From Flavonifractor avistercoris (GTDB lineage: Bacteria; Bacillota; Clostridia; Oscillospirales; Oscillospiraceae), in assembly GCA_019119085.1 (NCBI GenBank), contig DWXT01000090.1:1-19741 (forward strand): a stretch of 19,741 nt of DNA. Direction: 5' to 3'. Both the position numbers and the translations under genes were made by a program. The notes under the pieces were generated by a model, which saw only the letters and a list, made by a program, of their open reading frames with translations, ran no database searches and was not told where the DNA came from. Positions 13,300 through 19,741 of the stretch are shown in pieces (within the stretch, counting starts at the first letter, position 1; each line of letters opens with the position of its first letter).

Positions 13300-15726
13300 C
13301 TACAGGCCCTCGCCGCTGGCGCTGCTGTCGCTGAAGCGCACCTCGACGGTGGTGCCCCGGTCTACGCTGGTGCCGGCGGCCACGCTCTGCTCGTAGGCCA
13401 CCACGCCGGAGCTGTAGTCGGAGGCCCCGGTGGCCCGCATGTACAGGCCCTGGGCGGCCAGCTTCTCCTCCGCCTGGGCGGCGGTGAGGCCCACCACGCT
13501 GGGCACCGTCACCTGGTCGGTGGGCACCTCCTCGCCCATGTAGAGCACCACCTGGCTGCCGCCGGGGATGGAGGCGCCTGCCGCCGGGATCTGCCCGGTG
13601 ACGGCGGCCCCGTCGCCCACGGTGCGCAGGGACAGGCCGTTCTTTTCCAGACTGGCGGTGGCGGAGGCCAGATCCAGGCCCACCAGATTGGGCACCAGCA
13701 CGTCGGCGCTGGCGGTGTAGGTCTTCTCCACGCCTAGGTAGCCCAGGATGTCCTCCAGCAGCTCGCCGGCCATGGGGGCGGCCATGTTGCCGCCGCTGAT
13801 GTACCAGCCGCCGGCGGTGGTGTTGGCGCCGGGGGCGGCGGGCTTGGGGCTGTTGTAGGCCAGCAGGATGATCACCTGGGGGTCGTCCGCCGGGGCAAAG
13901 CCCAGGAAGGAGACGATGGTGTAGTCGCTGCCGTACAGGGTCTGGGAGGAGCCGGTCTTGCCGCCGATGCGGTAGCCCTCCACGGCGGCGTTGTGGCCGG
14001 TGCCGCCGTTGACCACGCCCTCCAGAATGGTGCGGCAGCGCTCGCTGGTCTGCTCGCTGATCACCTGGCGCACCTCGGTGGGCTCGGTGTGCTGCACCAC
14101 GTTGCCGTCGGTGTCGGTGACCTGGCTGACCACATAGGGCTGCATCAGGTGGCCGCCGTTGATCACCGCCGCCGCGGCGGTGATGAGCTGGAGGGGGGTG
14201 ACCTGGAAGCGCTGGCCGAAGGAGGCCACCGCCAGATCCACGTTGGTGAACTTATCCCGATCCCAGATCAGACCGGCGCTGACGGGATTGATGTTCGACT
14301 CGCCCAGCACGTCGATACCGGTCTTCTCCAGGAAGCCGAAGTCCTCCAGGTAATTGTAGAACTTCTCCGCCCCCAGTGCCTGGCCGATGGCGATGAAGGC
14401 CGGGTTGCAGGAGTTGGCCACCGCCTTGGCCAGGGTCTGGGTGCCGTGGCCGTCCCGGTCGGAGCACTTGATCGGATCGCCAGTCCAGCCGTCCACCTGG
14501 GCCACGCCGGAGCAGTAGAAGGTGCTGCTCTCGCTGACCACGCCCTCCTCCAGGGCGGCGGCCAGGACGATGGACTTGAAGGTGGAGCCGGGCTCATAGG
14601 TGCTGCTGATGGAGCGGTTGGCCCACTGTTTGTACAGCACCTCGCTCTCCGCCGCCGAGATGGCCGTGTCTCTGGCCTCCTCGGTGGTGGCGCCCTCGGC
14701 CAGGGCCTTCTGATAGGCCTCCTCCTTGGTGTACTCCCCGCTCTCGATATCCGCCAGATACTGGAGGAGCACCGGGTCGCTCACCGCCCAGGGGTCGTTG
14801 GGATCAAAGGTGGGGGAGTTGGCCCAGGCCAGGATCTCCCCGGTGTTGGGATCCATGGCGATGCAGAAGCCGCCGTCCTGCACCTCGAACTGCTCGATGC
14901 CCTTGGCCAGGATGTTCTCGCAGAAGCTCTGGATCTTGGAGTCCAGGGTGAGCTCCAGATCGCAGCCGTCCATCCCGTCGTAGTAATTTTCATACTGATA
15001 GAGCATCTGGGTGCCGTCGGCGTTCTTGGCGGTGACGATGCGCCCGGTCTCGCCGGCCAGGACGCTCTCGTACTGGGCCTCGATGCCGTAGGCGCCGGTG
15101 TTCTCCGTGTTGGGGTTCACCCAGCCGATCACCTGGGCGGCCAGGCTGCCCTTGGGGTAGATGCGCATGGTGGTGGGCGGGGTGAAGATGCCGGTGATGT
15201 GGTTCTCCGTGGTGAAGGCCAGCACCTCGTTTCGGGTGTCCTCGTCCACCCGCTGGGCGATGATCTCGTACATGGAGTAGGTCTTTTCCAGCCGTTTCAG
15301 GATGTCCTCCTCCTCCAGGCCCAGGATCTGGGCCAGGTTGGAGGCGATGAACTCGTCGGTGGGCTCCGGGTAATCCAGCTCCTTCCCGTTTTTCACGTCG
15401 TCGGCGTACGCCTCCTGGCAGGCCAGGATCTCCTTGGGGGAGAGCTGGATGTTGTACACCGTGGCGCTCATGGCCAGCACCTCGCCGTTGCGGTCGTAGA
15501 TCACGCCCCGCTGGGCGGCCACGACGGAGTCGCCGGTCTGCTGCTCCACCGCCAGCTCCTGAAAGCGGTCGTAATCCCGGATCTGGATCTGCCAGAGCCG
15601 GACAAACAGCGGAATGAATACCGCCACGCCAAAGACGGCCAGCAGGATCAGGGTGCGCACCAGGATGGTGCGGTTGGCCCGGTGGTCGGGCTGCTGGACG
15701 ACTCGTCTGTGCTTTCTCTCTGCCAT
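13300..15726 (-). CDS. Class B penicillin-binding protein with two PASTA domains (FtsI/PBP2B/SpoVD type, 808 aa)
   Basis: A septal D,D-transpeptidase that cross-links new peptidoglycan with FtsW. One N-terminal transmembrane segment (about 22-44) is followed by the class B dimerisation domain (about 65-230). The transpeptidase domain has the acyl-acceptor serine in STFK (381-384, within YEPGSTFK), SCN (439-441) and KTGSS (590-594). Two PASTA domains finish the protein (about 676-738 and 742-800). Two PASTA units suggest the vegetative PBP2B/FtsI role rather than SpoVD, which usually has one. An insertion rich in Glu/Ala (about 325-365) precedes the active site. GAGGTG lies 4 nt before the ATG. 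A 147-bp gap with strong hairpins separates it from ftsL. Confidence 0.95.
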   Translation of the reverse strand: MAERKHRRVVQQPDHRANRTILVRTLILLAVFGVAVFIPLFVRLWQIQIRDYDRFQELAVEQQTGDSVVAAQRGVIYDRNGEVLAMSATVYNIQLSPKEILACQEAYADDVKNGKELDYPEPTDEFIASNLAQILGLEEEDILKRLEKTYSMYEIIAQRVDEDTRNEVLAFTTENHITGIFTPPTTMRIYPKGSLAAQVIGWVNPNTENTGAYGIEAQYESVLAGETGRIVTAKNADGTQMLYQYENYYDGMDGCDLELTLDSKIQSFCENILAKGIEQFEVQDGGFCIAMDPNTGEILAWANSPTFDPNDPWAVSDPVLLQYLADIESGEYTKEEAYQKALAEGATTEEARDTAISAAESEVLYKQWANRSISSTYEPGSTFKSIVLAAALEEGVVSESSTFYCSGVAQVDGWTGDPIKCSDRDGHGTQTLAKAVANSCNPAFIAIGQALGAEKFYNYLEDFGFLEKTGIDVLGESNINPVSAGLIWDRDKFTNVDLAVASFGQRFQVTPLQLITAAAAVINGGHLMQPYVVSQVTDTDGNVVQHTEPTEVRQVISEQTSERCRTILEGVVNGGTGHNAAVEGYRIGGKTGSSQTLYGSDYTIVSFLGFAPADDPQVIILLAYNSPKPAAPGANTTAGGWYISGGNMAAPMAGELLEDILGYLGVEKTYTASADVLVPNLVGLDLASATASLEKNGLSLRTVGDGAAVTGQIPAAGASIPGGSQVVLYMGEEVPTDQVTVPSVVGLTAAQAEEKLAAQGLYMRATGASDYSSGVVAYEQSVAAGTSVDRGTTVEVRFSDSSASGEGL

Positions 15727-15739
15727 GATTCACCTCGCG

Positions 15740-15795
15740 CCTTTCGGGGATGGAAGTACCGGAAAGGGTGTAAGAAAATTCCTTTTCTTACACCC
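15740..15795. repeat. Perfect 13-bp stem-loop in the ftsL-PBP gap, with an adjoining weaker stem
   Basis: GGGTGTAAGAAAA (15766-15778) pairs perfectly with TTTTCTTACACCC (15783-15795) around a TTCC loop. A second imperfect pair, CCTTTCGG (15740-15747) with CCGGAAAGG (15759-15767), overlaps its edge by 2 nt and ends 14 nt before the PBP start codon. On the minus strand the first stem is followed by TTTCC, too short a T run for a classic terminator. It may be an RNA stability or attenuation element for the PBP message. Confidence 0.5.
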
Positions 15796-15873
15796 TCTCA
15801 TCTTTCTGTGTATCAGGGCCGCCGGGCAGCCCGTCTCTCTTTCTGGGGCCTCCAAATCATGATATGGCCGCAC

Positions 15874-16431
15874 TCACCGGAAATATGTCACGATTTCCTC
15901 CGCAATGGATTTGACGCTCTGGAACATGCCCTCCAGGCCGGAGGTGCCCTCCTCCTGCTGGAAGACCTTCACGGTGTTGGGCTCGGACAGATCCACGTAC
16001 ACCGTCTGGCCGTTCTGGGGCTCCACCATGGTTCCGCTGGTGGTCAGGGACTCCTGAATGGCGTCCAGATCATAGGCCAGCTCATACTGGGCCCGCAGCT
16101 TGGCCTCCTCGGACTGGAGGGTGGTCATCTCGCTGTTGAGGGCCACCACCTGCTGGGAGATGGTCATCAGCCGGGCGTAGCTGAACAGCAGCAGCACGGC
16201 GAACACACCCACCGCCAGGAAGCCCACCACGGCGAAGGGGGACACGGCGCCGGCCTCCCGCACGCGCACCCGGGGGCGCACCACCGCCCGCTCCCGGGGA
16301 CGCACCACCGGGCGGGGCTGGAGCACCTCCTCCCGCTCCAGCTGGCGGGCGGCAGAGCCGTCATAGGCCTCATAGGGCACGGTGTCATACTTGGAATACC
16401 TGATGTTTCTGCGTCTGACGGCAGTTGCCAT
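15874..16431 (-). CDS. ftsL: FtsL-like cell division protein (185 aa)
   Basis: A bitopic divisome protein expected to form a complex with FtsQ/DivIB and DivIC and to activate the FtsW-PBP pair. The long cytoplasmic N-terminus (about 1-75) is rich in Arg, Pro and Val. One transmembrane helix covers about 77-98, then a coiled coil (about 100-140, TISQQVVALNSEMTTLQSEEAKLRAQYE). The segment after it (MVEPQNGQTVYVDLSEPNTV) is seen in Clostridia FtsL proteins. Identity in this family is weak; the position between rsmH and the PBP gene decides the name. The ATG at 16431 is chosen because the earlier in-frame GTG is part of the GGAGTG site itself. Confidence 0.88.
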   Translation of the reverse strand: MATAVRRRNIRYSKYDTVPYEAYDGSAARQLEREEVLQPRPVVRPRERAVVRPRVRVREAGAVSPFAVVGFLAVGVFAVLLLFSYARLMTISQQVVALNSEMTTLQSEEAKLRAQYELAYDLDAIQESLTTSGTMVEPQNGQTVYVDLSEPNTVKVFQQEEGTSGLEGMFQSVKSIAEEIVTYFR

Positions 16432-16474
16432 GGGTGTGTCCACTCCAATCTCTCGTGTAGAATGTGCTCCGGCC

Positions 16475-17416
16475 TTACAGCTTCTCCGCCACGCGCAGCT
16501 TGGCGCTGCGGGCGCGGGGGTTTTCCTCCAGCTCCTCAGGGCCGGAGACGATGGGCTTTCTGGTAATCAGCCTGATCTGCGGCTTCTTCCCGCACACACA
16601 GACCGGGAAGTCGGGCGGGCAGGTGCAGCCCTTGGCAAAGGCGGCCAGGCCGTTTTTGACGATGCGGTCTTCCAGGGAGTGGAAGGAGATCACCGCCAGC
16701 CGTCCGCCGGGGTTGAGCCGGGGCACCGCCCGCTGCACCATCTTGTCCACCGCGCCCAGCTCGTCGTTGACGGCGATGCGGATGGCCTGGAAGGTGCGCT
16801 TGGCCGGGTGCTGCTTCTCCCGCAGGGCCGCGGGGGGTAGGGCGCTCTTGATCACGTCCACCAGCGCCAGGGTGGTCTCGATGGGCTGCTTGTCCCTTGC
16901 CCGGACGATGGCGCCCGCAACTGCGGGGGCGTACCGCTCCTCCCCGTACTGCCAGAGGATGCGCCGCAGCTCCTCCTGGGGCCACTCGTTGACCACCGCC
17001 CGGGCGGTCAGGGTATCGGTCTGATCCATGCGCATGTCCAGGGGCGCGTCCGCCATGTAGGAGAAGCCCCGGGACGGGTCGTCCAGCTGGGGGGAGGACA
17101 CCCCCAGGTCAAAGAGCATGCCGTCCACCCGCTCCAGCCCCAGGCCGTCCAGGATGGCGTCCAGCTCGCAGAAGTTGTTGTGTACCAGCGTCACCCGCTC
17201 CCGCCAGGGGGCGAGGCGCTCCTCCGCCGCGTCCAGGGCCGCCTGATCCCGATCCACGCAGATGAGCCGGCCGGTGGTCAGCCGCGCCGCGATCTCCCGG
17301 CTGTGGCCCGCCCGGCCCAGGGTGCCGTCCAGATACACCCCGTCAGGGCGGATGTTCAGGGCCTCCAGGCACTCGCGCAGCAGCACCGGCTTGTGGGAAA
17401 ATACCTGCTCACTCAT
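16475..17416 (-). CDS. rsmH: RsmH (MraW), 16S rRNA m4C1402 methyltransferase (313 aa)
   Basis: It methylates N4 of C1402 in the decoding centre of 16S rRNA, using S-adenosylmethionine. The protein begins HKPVLLRECLEAL. The SAM-binding motif is YLDGTLGRAGHS (about 28-39). Further family blocks are DGMLFDLGVSSPQLDDPSRGFSY, NPGGRLAVISFHSLEDRIVK and the C-terminal NPRARSAKLRVAEK. Length is typical. The ATG at 17416 shares one base with the mraZ stop codon (TGATG), so the two are translationally coupled. It lies in the usual second position of the dcw cluster. Confidence 0.97.
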   Translation of the reverse strand: MSEQVFSHKPVLLRECLEALNIRPDGVYLDGTLGRAGHSREIAARLTTGRLICVDRDQAALDAAEERLAPWRERVTLVHNNFCELDAILDGLGLERVDGMLFDLGVSSPQLDDPSRGFSYMADAPLDMRMDQTDTLTARAVVNEWPQEELRRILWQYGEERYAPAVAGAIVRARDKQPIETTLALVDVIKSALPPAALREKQHPAKRTFQAIRIAVNDELGAVDKMVQRAVPRLNPGGRLAVISFHSLEDRIVKNGLAAFAKGCTCPPDFPVCVCGKKPQIRLITRKPIVSGPEELEENPRARSAKLRVAEKL

Positions 17417-17841
17417 CAGAATCCCAGCGCCTCCATGCACGCGGACATCTTCTCCGGTGTCATCTCTTCCTCCTCCTGGGCGGCCCAGGCGTCGGCGCTC
17501 CAGATCTCGGCCCGGTCGTGGACGCCGATGATCACCACGTCCTTGTCCAGCCCGGCGTACCTGCGCAGCTTCTGGGGGATGACGATGCGGCCCTGGCTGT
17601 CCAGCTCGCACTTAGCGGCGTTGGCGAACAGGGGGCGCATGGCCTTGGACTGGCTCATGGGCAGGGAGGCGAATTTTTCTGTAAACCGATCCCAGGTGGA
17701 CTGGGGATAGATGGCCAGGCAGGCGTCCACGCCCATGGCCAGATAGAAGGAGACGCCCAGCTCCTCCCGGAGCTTGGCGGGGATGAACAGGCGGCCCTTG
17801 GCGTCGATGCTGTGCTCGTAGGTGCCGGTCACGCTGCTCAC
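17416..17841 (-). CDS. mraZ: MraZ, transcriptional regulator of the dcw cluster (141 aa, GTG start)
   Basis: A DNA-binding protein with two tandem AbrB-like swapped-hairpin domains: IDAKGRLFIPAKLRE (12-26) and LDSQGRIVIPQKLRR (80-94). The DxxGRxxxP core is intact in both. In other bacteria MraZ forms a ring oligomer that binds repeated GTGG-type boxes upstream of its own gene and controls the cluster. Such boxes are present here. The start is GTG at 17841, 4 nt after a GGAGGG that is part of the third MraZ box. A second GTG (codon 4) is possible but the family N-terminus favours the first. It is the first gene of the minus-strand operon. Confidence 0.96.
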   Translation of the reverse strand: MSSVTGTYEHSIDAKGRLFIPAKLREELGVSFYLAMGVDACLAIYPQSTWDRFTEKFASLPMSQSKAMRPLFANAAKCELDSQGRIVIPQKLRRYAGLDKDVVIIGVHDRAEIWSADAWAAQEEEEMTPEKMSACMEALGF

Positions 17842-17844
17842 TCT

Positions 17845-17896
17845 CCCTCCACTTTACTGTCTATCAGCGGTCTTTCCCTCCACTTTGCCCCACTTT
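17845..17896 (-). promoter_or_regulatory. MraZ-box operator: three AAAGTGG repeats
   Basis: On the minus strand AAAGTGGGGC (17887-17896) is directly followed by AAAGTGGAGGG (17876-17886), and a third copy AAAGTGGAGGG lies at 17845-17855. Start-to-start distances are 10 and 31 bp, close to whole helical turns. The sequence agrees with published MraZ boxes (AAAGTG-type in Mollicutes, GTGG-rich in others). The first box begins about where transcription should start. The third contains the ribosome-binding site of mraZ. Confidence 0.8.
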
Positions 17897-17903
17897 CCTC
17901 TTT

Positions 17904-17932
17904 AGTATAAATGCTTTGTAACAGAATTGCAA
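17904..17932 (-). promoter_or_regulatory. Sigma-A promoter of the dcw cluster (PmraZ)
   Basis: On the minus strand: -35 TTGCAA (17927-17932), a 17-bp spacer, and -10 TATACT (17904-17909). The start site would be near 17897, just at the first MraZ box, so bound MraZ would hinder initiation or escape. The surrounding 60 bp are markedly AT-rich compared with the rest of the window. Confidence 0.75.
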
Positions 17933-18039
17933 TAGTTTTTTCTTCTTTTTTGCCGGGAAAAATACCGGGATTCCAACGGAAATCCTTCCTTTTCGGAACG
18001 AAAAACATTTGTTCGATCCGATCCGTTACAAATGGTATC

Positions 18040-18075
18040 AAAAAACCGCCAGACCTTGTGGTCTGGCGGCTTTTT
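18040..18075 (-). terminator. Bidirectional terminator between the SLH gene and mraZ
   Basis: A perfect 10-bp stem CCGCCAGACC-TTGT-GGTCTGGCGG (18046-18069) is flanked by six A (18040-18045) and five T (18071-18075). On the minus strand it ends the SLH gene transcript with a six-T run and isolates it from the dcw promoter. It also fits plus-strand termination. Confidence 0.88.
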
Positions 18076-18112
18076 GTCCTGTATTTTGTGTTGTTATGGA
18101 AACCGGGCCGCC

Positions 18113-18135
18113 GGGCGGATACGATCCGCCCCTAC
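18113..18135 (-). repeat. REP-like palindromic repeat, copy C, overlapping the SLH gene stop codon
   Basis: A perfect 8-bp stem GGGCGGAT-ACG-ATCCGCCC (18113-18131) is followed by CTAC, the same layout as copy B at 9282-9304. On the minus strand the repeat begins GTAGGGGCGG, and its TAG is the stop codon of the SLH protein (18134-18132). Confidence 0.6.
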
Positions 18136-19741
18136 CCGGCGAAGCGGGCCAGGATCTGGGCCAGCTCGGCGCGGGAGGCGGTGCCGGTGGGATCCAGCCG
18201 TCCGCCGTCCTTGCCGGTCAGCAGGCCCTCGCCCACTGCCCAGCGCAGGGCGTCCACCGCGTAGGCGGACGCGGACGCGGCGTCCGCGAAGCCGTCCAGG
18301 GAGCCGGCGGGCGCGGGGGAGCCGGCATAGCGGTACAGGATCGCCGCCATCTGTTCCCGGGTCAGGTTGTCCTCCGGGCCATAGCTGCCGTTGTCATAGC
18401 CGGTGACGTAGCCGTTGGCCGCCGCCCAGTTCACCGCGTCGGCGTACCAGGCCGTGGGGCTCACGTCGGGGAAGCCCGCAACAGTGGAGGCCGTGCCGTC
18501 GGCCAGGTTGTAGAGCACCTGGGCCATCATGGCCCGGTTCAGCAGCAGGTTGGGTGCAAACACGGTGCCGCTGGTGCCGTCCATGATACCGTTCTCCCAG
18601 CAGTACGCCACCGCGTCGTAGTACCAGTCGCCCTCGGCCACGTCGGTGAAGGGCAGGGCGGGGGTCTCCGGCTCGGCGGGGACAAACACGGCCTCAACGG
18701 TCACATCGTCCCCCGGCATATAGAACAGGTAGCTGCCGTCGCTGCGGCGGGTCAGTTCCACCTCGTTGCCGTCCTCGTCGGTAACGGTGATGCTGGCCAG
18801 TACAAAGCCTTCCTCGGGCTCCGGAGTGAGGATAACCCGCTCCCCCTTCCGGGCGCGGCTGGAGTCCGTCTCCACACTGCCGTGGGACTCCTGCTCCACG
18901 TCCACGTCATACCGGCTGGAGGAGGAGGAACCAGAACTGCTGGAGCTGCCGGAGGAACTGCCGGAGCTGCCGGAGGAGCTCCCGGTGATATCCACCGTGA
19001 TGCCGGTGGGTGCGGTGACGGTGTACCACCCGGCATCGGCGCCGGTCAGGGTGACAGAGACATGGACGGACTTGTTGGTGCCCGCGCCTGCGTCGGAGAC
19101 CGTGCCGGAGGCGGTGAAGGACACGTCGTCGCTGTCAACCACGCCGGTCAGCGTGCCGCCGGTCAGGGAGACGGCGGTGGAGCCGTTGTACCGGCGATCC
19201 ACGGCTCTCAGGCCGGTGACGGTCAGGGCCTTGCGGTTCAGGGTGACGGTGATGGTGCCCACCTCTTGATTGCTGTTGTCCTTAACCGTAACCTTGCTCA
19301 TCCCGATGGGGAGTTTCTTGTCGGTGGTGTTGTAGCTCAGGCTGGCCGTCCCGCCGGTAAGCGTGGCGGTTCCCAGAGATTCGCCATTTTCGTTATAAAA
19401 CGTAACGGTATCGCCGCCCGCCAGCGGCGCCGGGGCCGCACCTGCGGTAGGCAGGTTCGTGCCCGTGAGATCCAGCTCATTGGCGGGCTCAGTCTCTGGA
19501 GGAACTTCTTCTTTAGAAGTTTCAGTGGATTCTACGGTTTCCTCCTCAAGAATTTCCGCAACTTCTTCCTCTGAGACTTCGGAAGTCTCCACATCTTCTT
19601 TCTCTGGGTTCCCGGTAACAGTGATTGTTGTCTCAGCAATTTTAGTGGTCACGTCAGAACCGGGTTTTGTCATGAAAATTTCAACTGTTGTTACGCCAGC
19701 AGAAAGTGCCTGCAAGTCCTGACTCAGAATATCGGGATTCT
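18132..19741 (-). CDS. S-layer homology (SLH) domain surface protein, 5' end outside window
   Basis: The C-terminal ~535 residues of a cell-surface protein; the reading frame stays open to the window edge, so the start and signal peptide are not seen. Visible order: a Glu/Thr/Val-rich acidic stretch, a domain resembling the bacterial YDG-type repeat (KALTVTGLRAVDRRYNGSTA and onward), a Ser/Gly-rich linker just before RYDVDVEQ, a beta-rich repeat (SHGSVETDSSRARKGERVIL), and three C-terminal SLH domains in the last 175 residues (18135-18659). SLH trios anchor proteins to secondary wall polymers, commonly pyruvylated. Repeats begin with FTDV, FPDV and the degenerate FADA. What the protein does beyond wall attachment is unknown. 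A terminator follows at 18040-18075. Confidence 0.88.
   Translation of the reverse strand, partial: NPDILSQDLQALSAGVTTVEIFMTKPGSDVTTKIAETTITVTGNPEKEDVETSEVSEEEVAEILEEETVESTETSKEEVPPETEPANELDLTGTNLPTAGAAPAPLAGGDTVTFYNENGESLGTATLTGGTASLSYNTTDKKLPIGMSKVTVKDNSNQEVGTITVTLNRKALTVTGLRAVDRRYNGSTAVSLTGGTLTGVVDSDDVSFTASGTVSDAGAGTNKSVHVSVTLTGADAGWYTVTAPTGITVDITGSSSGSSGSSSGSSSSSGSSSSSRYDVDVEQESHGSVETDSSRARKGERVILTPEPEEGFVLASITVTDEDGNEVELTRRSDGSYLFYMPGDDVTVEAVFVPAEPETPALPFTDVAEGDWYYDAVAYCWENGIMDGTSGTVFAPNLLLNRAMMAQVLYNLADGTASTVAGFPDVSPTAWYADAVNWAAANGYVTGYDNGSYGPEDNLTREQMAAILYRYAGSPAPAGSLDGFADAASASAYAVDALRWAVGEGLLTGKDGGRLDPTGTASRAELAQILARFAG

Noticed and set aside
13993..16566. An 857-codon plus-strand open frame opposite the PBP and ftsL genes
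   Set aside because: Low stop-codon frequency in GC-rich DNA explains it. The opposite strand has intact STFK, SCN and KTG motifs, and this frame has no ribosome-binding site or recognisable domain.
17838..18041. A 67-codon minus-strand frame upstream of mraZ
   Set aside because: It runs across the dcw promoter, the MraZ boxes and the mraZ ribosome-binding site; no ribosome-binding site of its own and no similarity recognised.

Overview
The window is a GC-rich stretch of a bacterial chromosome, most likely from a strictly anaerobic, high-GC Clostridia of the Oscillospiraceae type (Flavonifractor / Lawsonibacter / Oscillibacter-like). This is inferred from the Firmicutes-style division cluster (YlxW-type DUF881 protein and Sbp next to ftsQ and ftsZ), a MurE with the DNPR motif of meso-diaminopimelate ligases, and the anaerobe oxygen-defence set (PerR, desulfoferrodoxin, rubrerythrin). 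No genus can be fixed from sequence reading alone.

Left part (1-1740). A minus-strand ECF sigma factor overlaps a gene for a one-pass membrane protein, its probable anti-sigma factor. A small alanine-rich lipoprotein with its own terminator follows. At the extreme left is a hairpin that suits a plus-strand gene outside the window.

Middle left (1741-3310, plus strand). perR, a 2Fe superoxide reductase gene (dfx) and rubrerythrin form a short defence cluster. Both perR and dfx have readable sigma-A promoters with palindromes on them that look like PerR operators. The cluster ends in a strong terminator, back to back with that of ftsZ.

Main part (3391-17932, minus strand). A compact dcw (division and cell wall) cluster reads mraZ - rsmH - ftsL - class B PBP with two PASTA domains - murE - mraY - ftsW - murG - murA - ftsQ - ylxW-like - sbp - ftsZ. 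It starts at a clear promoter with repeated MraZ boxes and ends in a terminator after ftsZ. Several junctions overlap (TGATG or longer). The products make lipid II (MurA, MurE, MraY, MurG), polymerise and cross-link it at the septum (FtsW, PBP), and build the divisome (FtsL, FtsQ/DivIB, FtsZ). murB, murC, murD, murF, ddl and ftsA are absent from the cluster. A second promoter lies between murE and mraY. A 395-bp gene-free island of palindromes separates ftsW from murG.

Right edge (18132-19741, minus strand). The C-terminal part of a cell-surface protein with three SLH domains runs off the window. Its stop codon lies inside a copy of a short palindromic repeat that also occurs twice in the ftsW-murG island.

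I found no transposase, CRISPR array, tRNA, rRNA or clear defence/toxin system. The most unusual items are regulatory or repeat-based: the palindromic island, the repeat that supplies a stop codon, the MraZ box that doubles as a ribosome-binding site, and a possible CTG start for ftsW.
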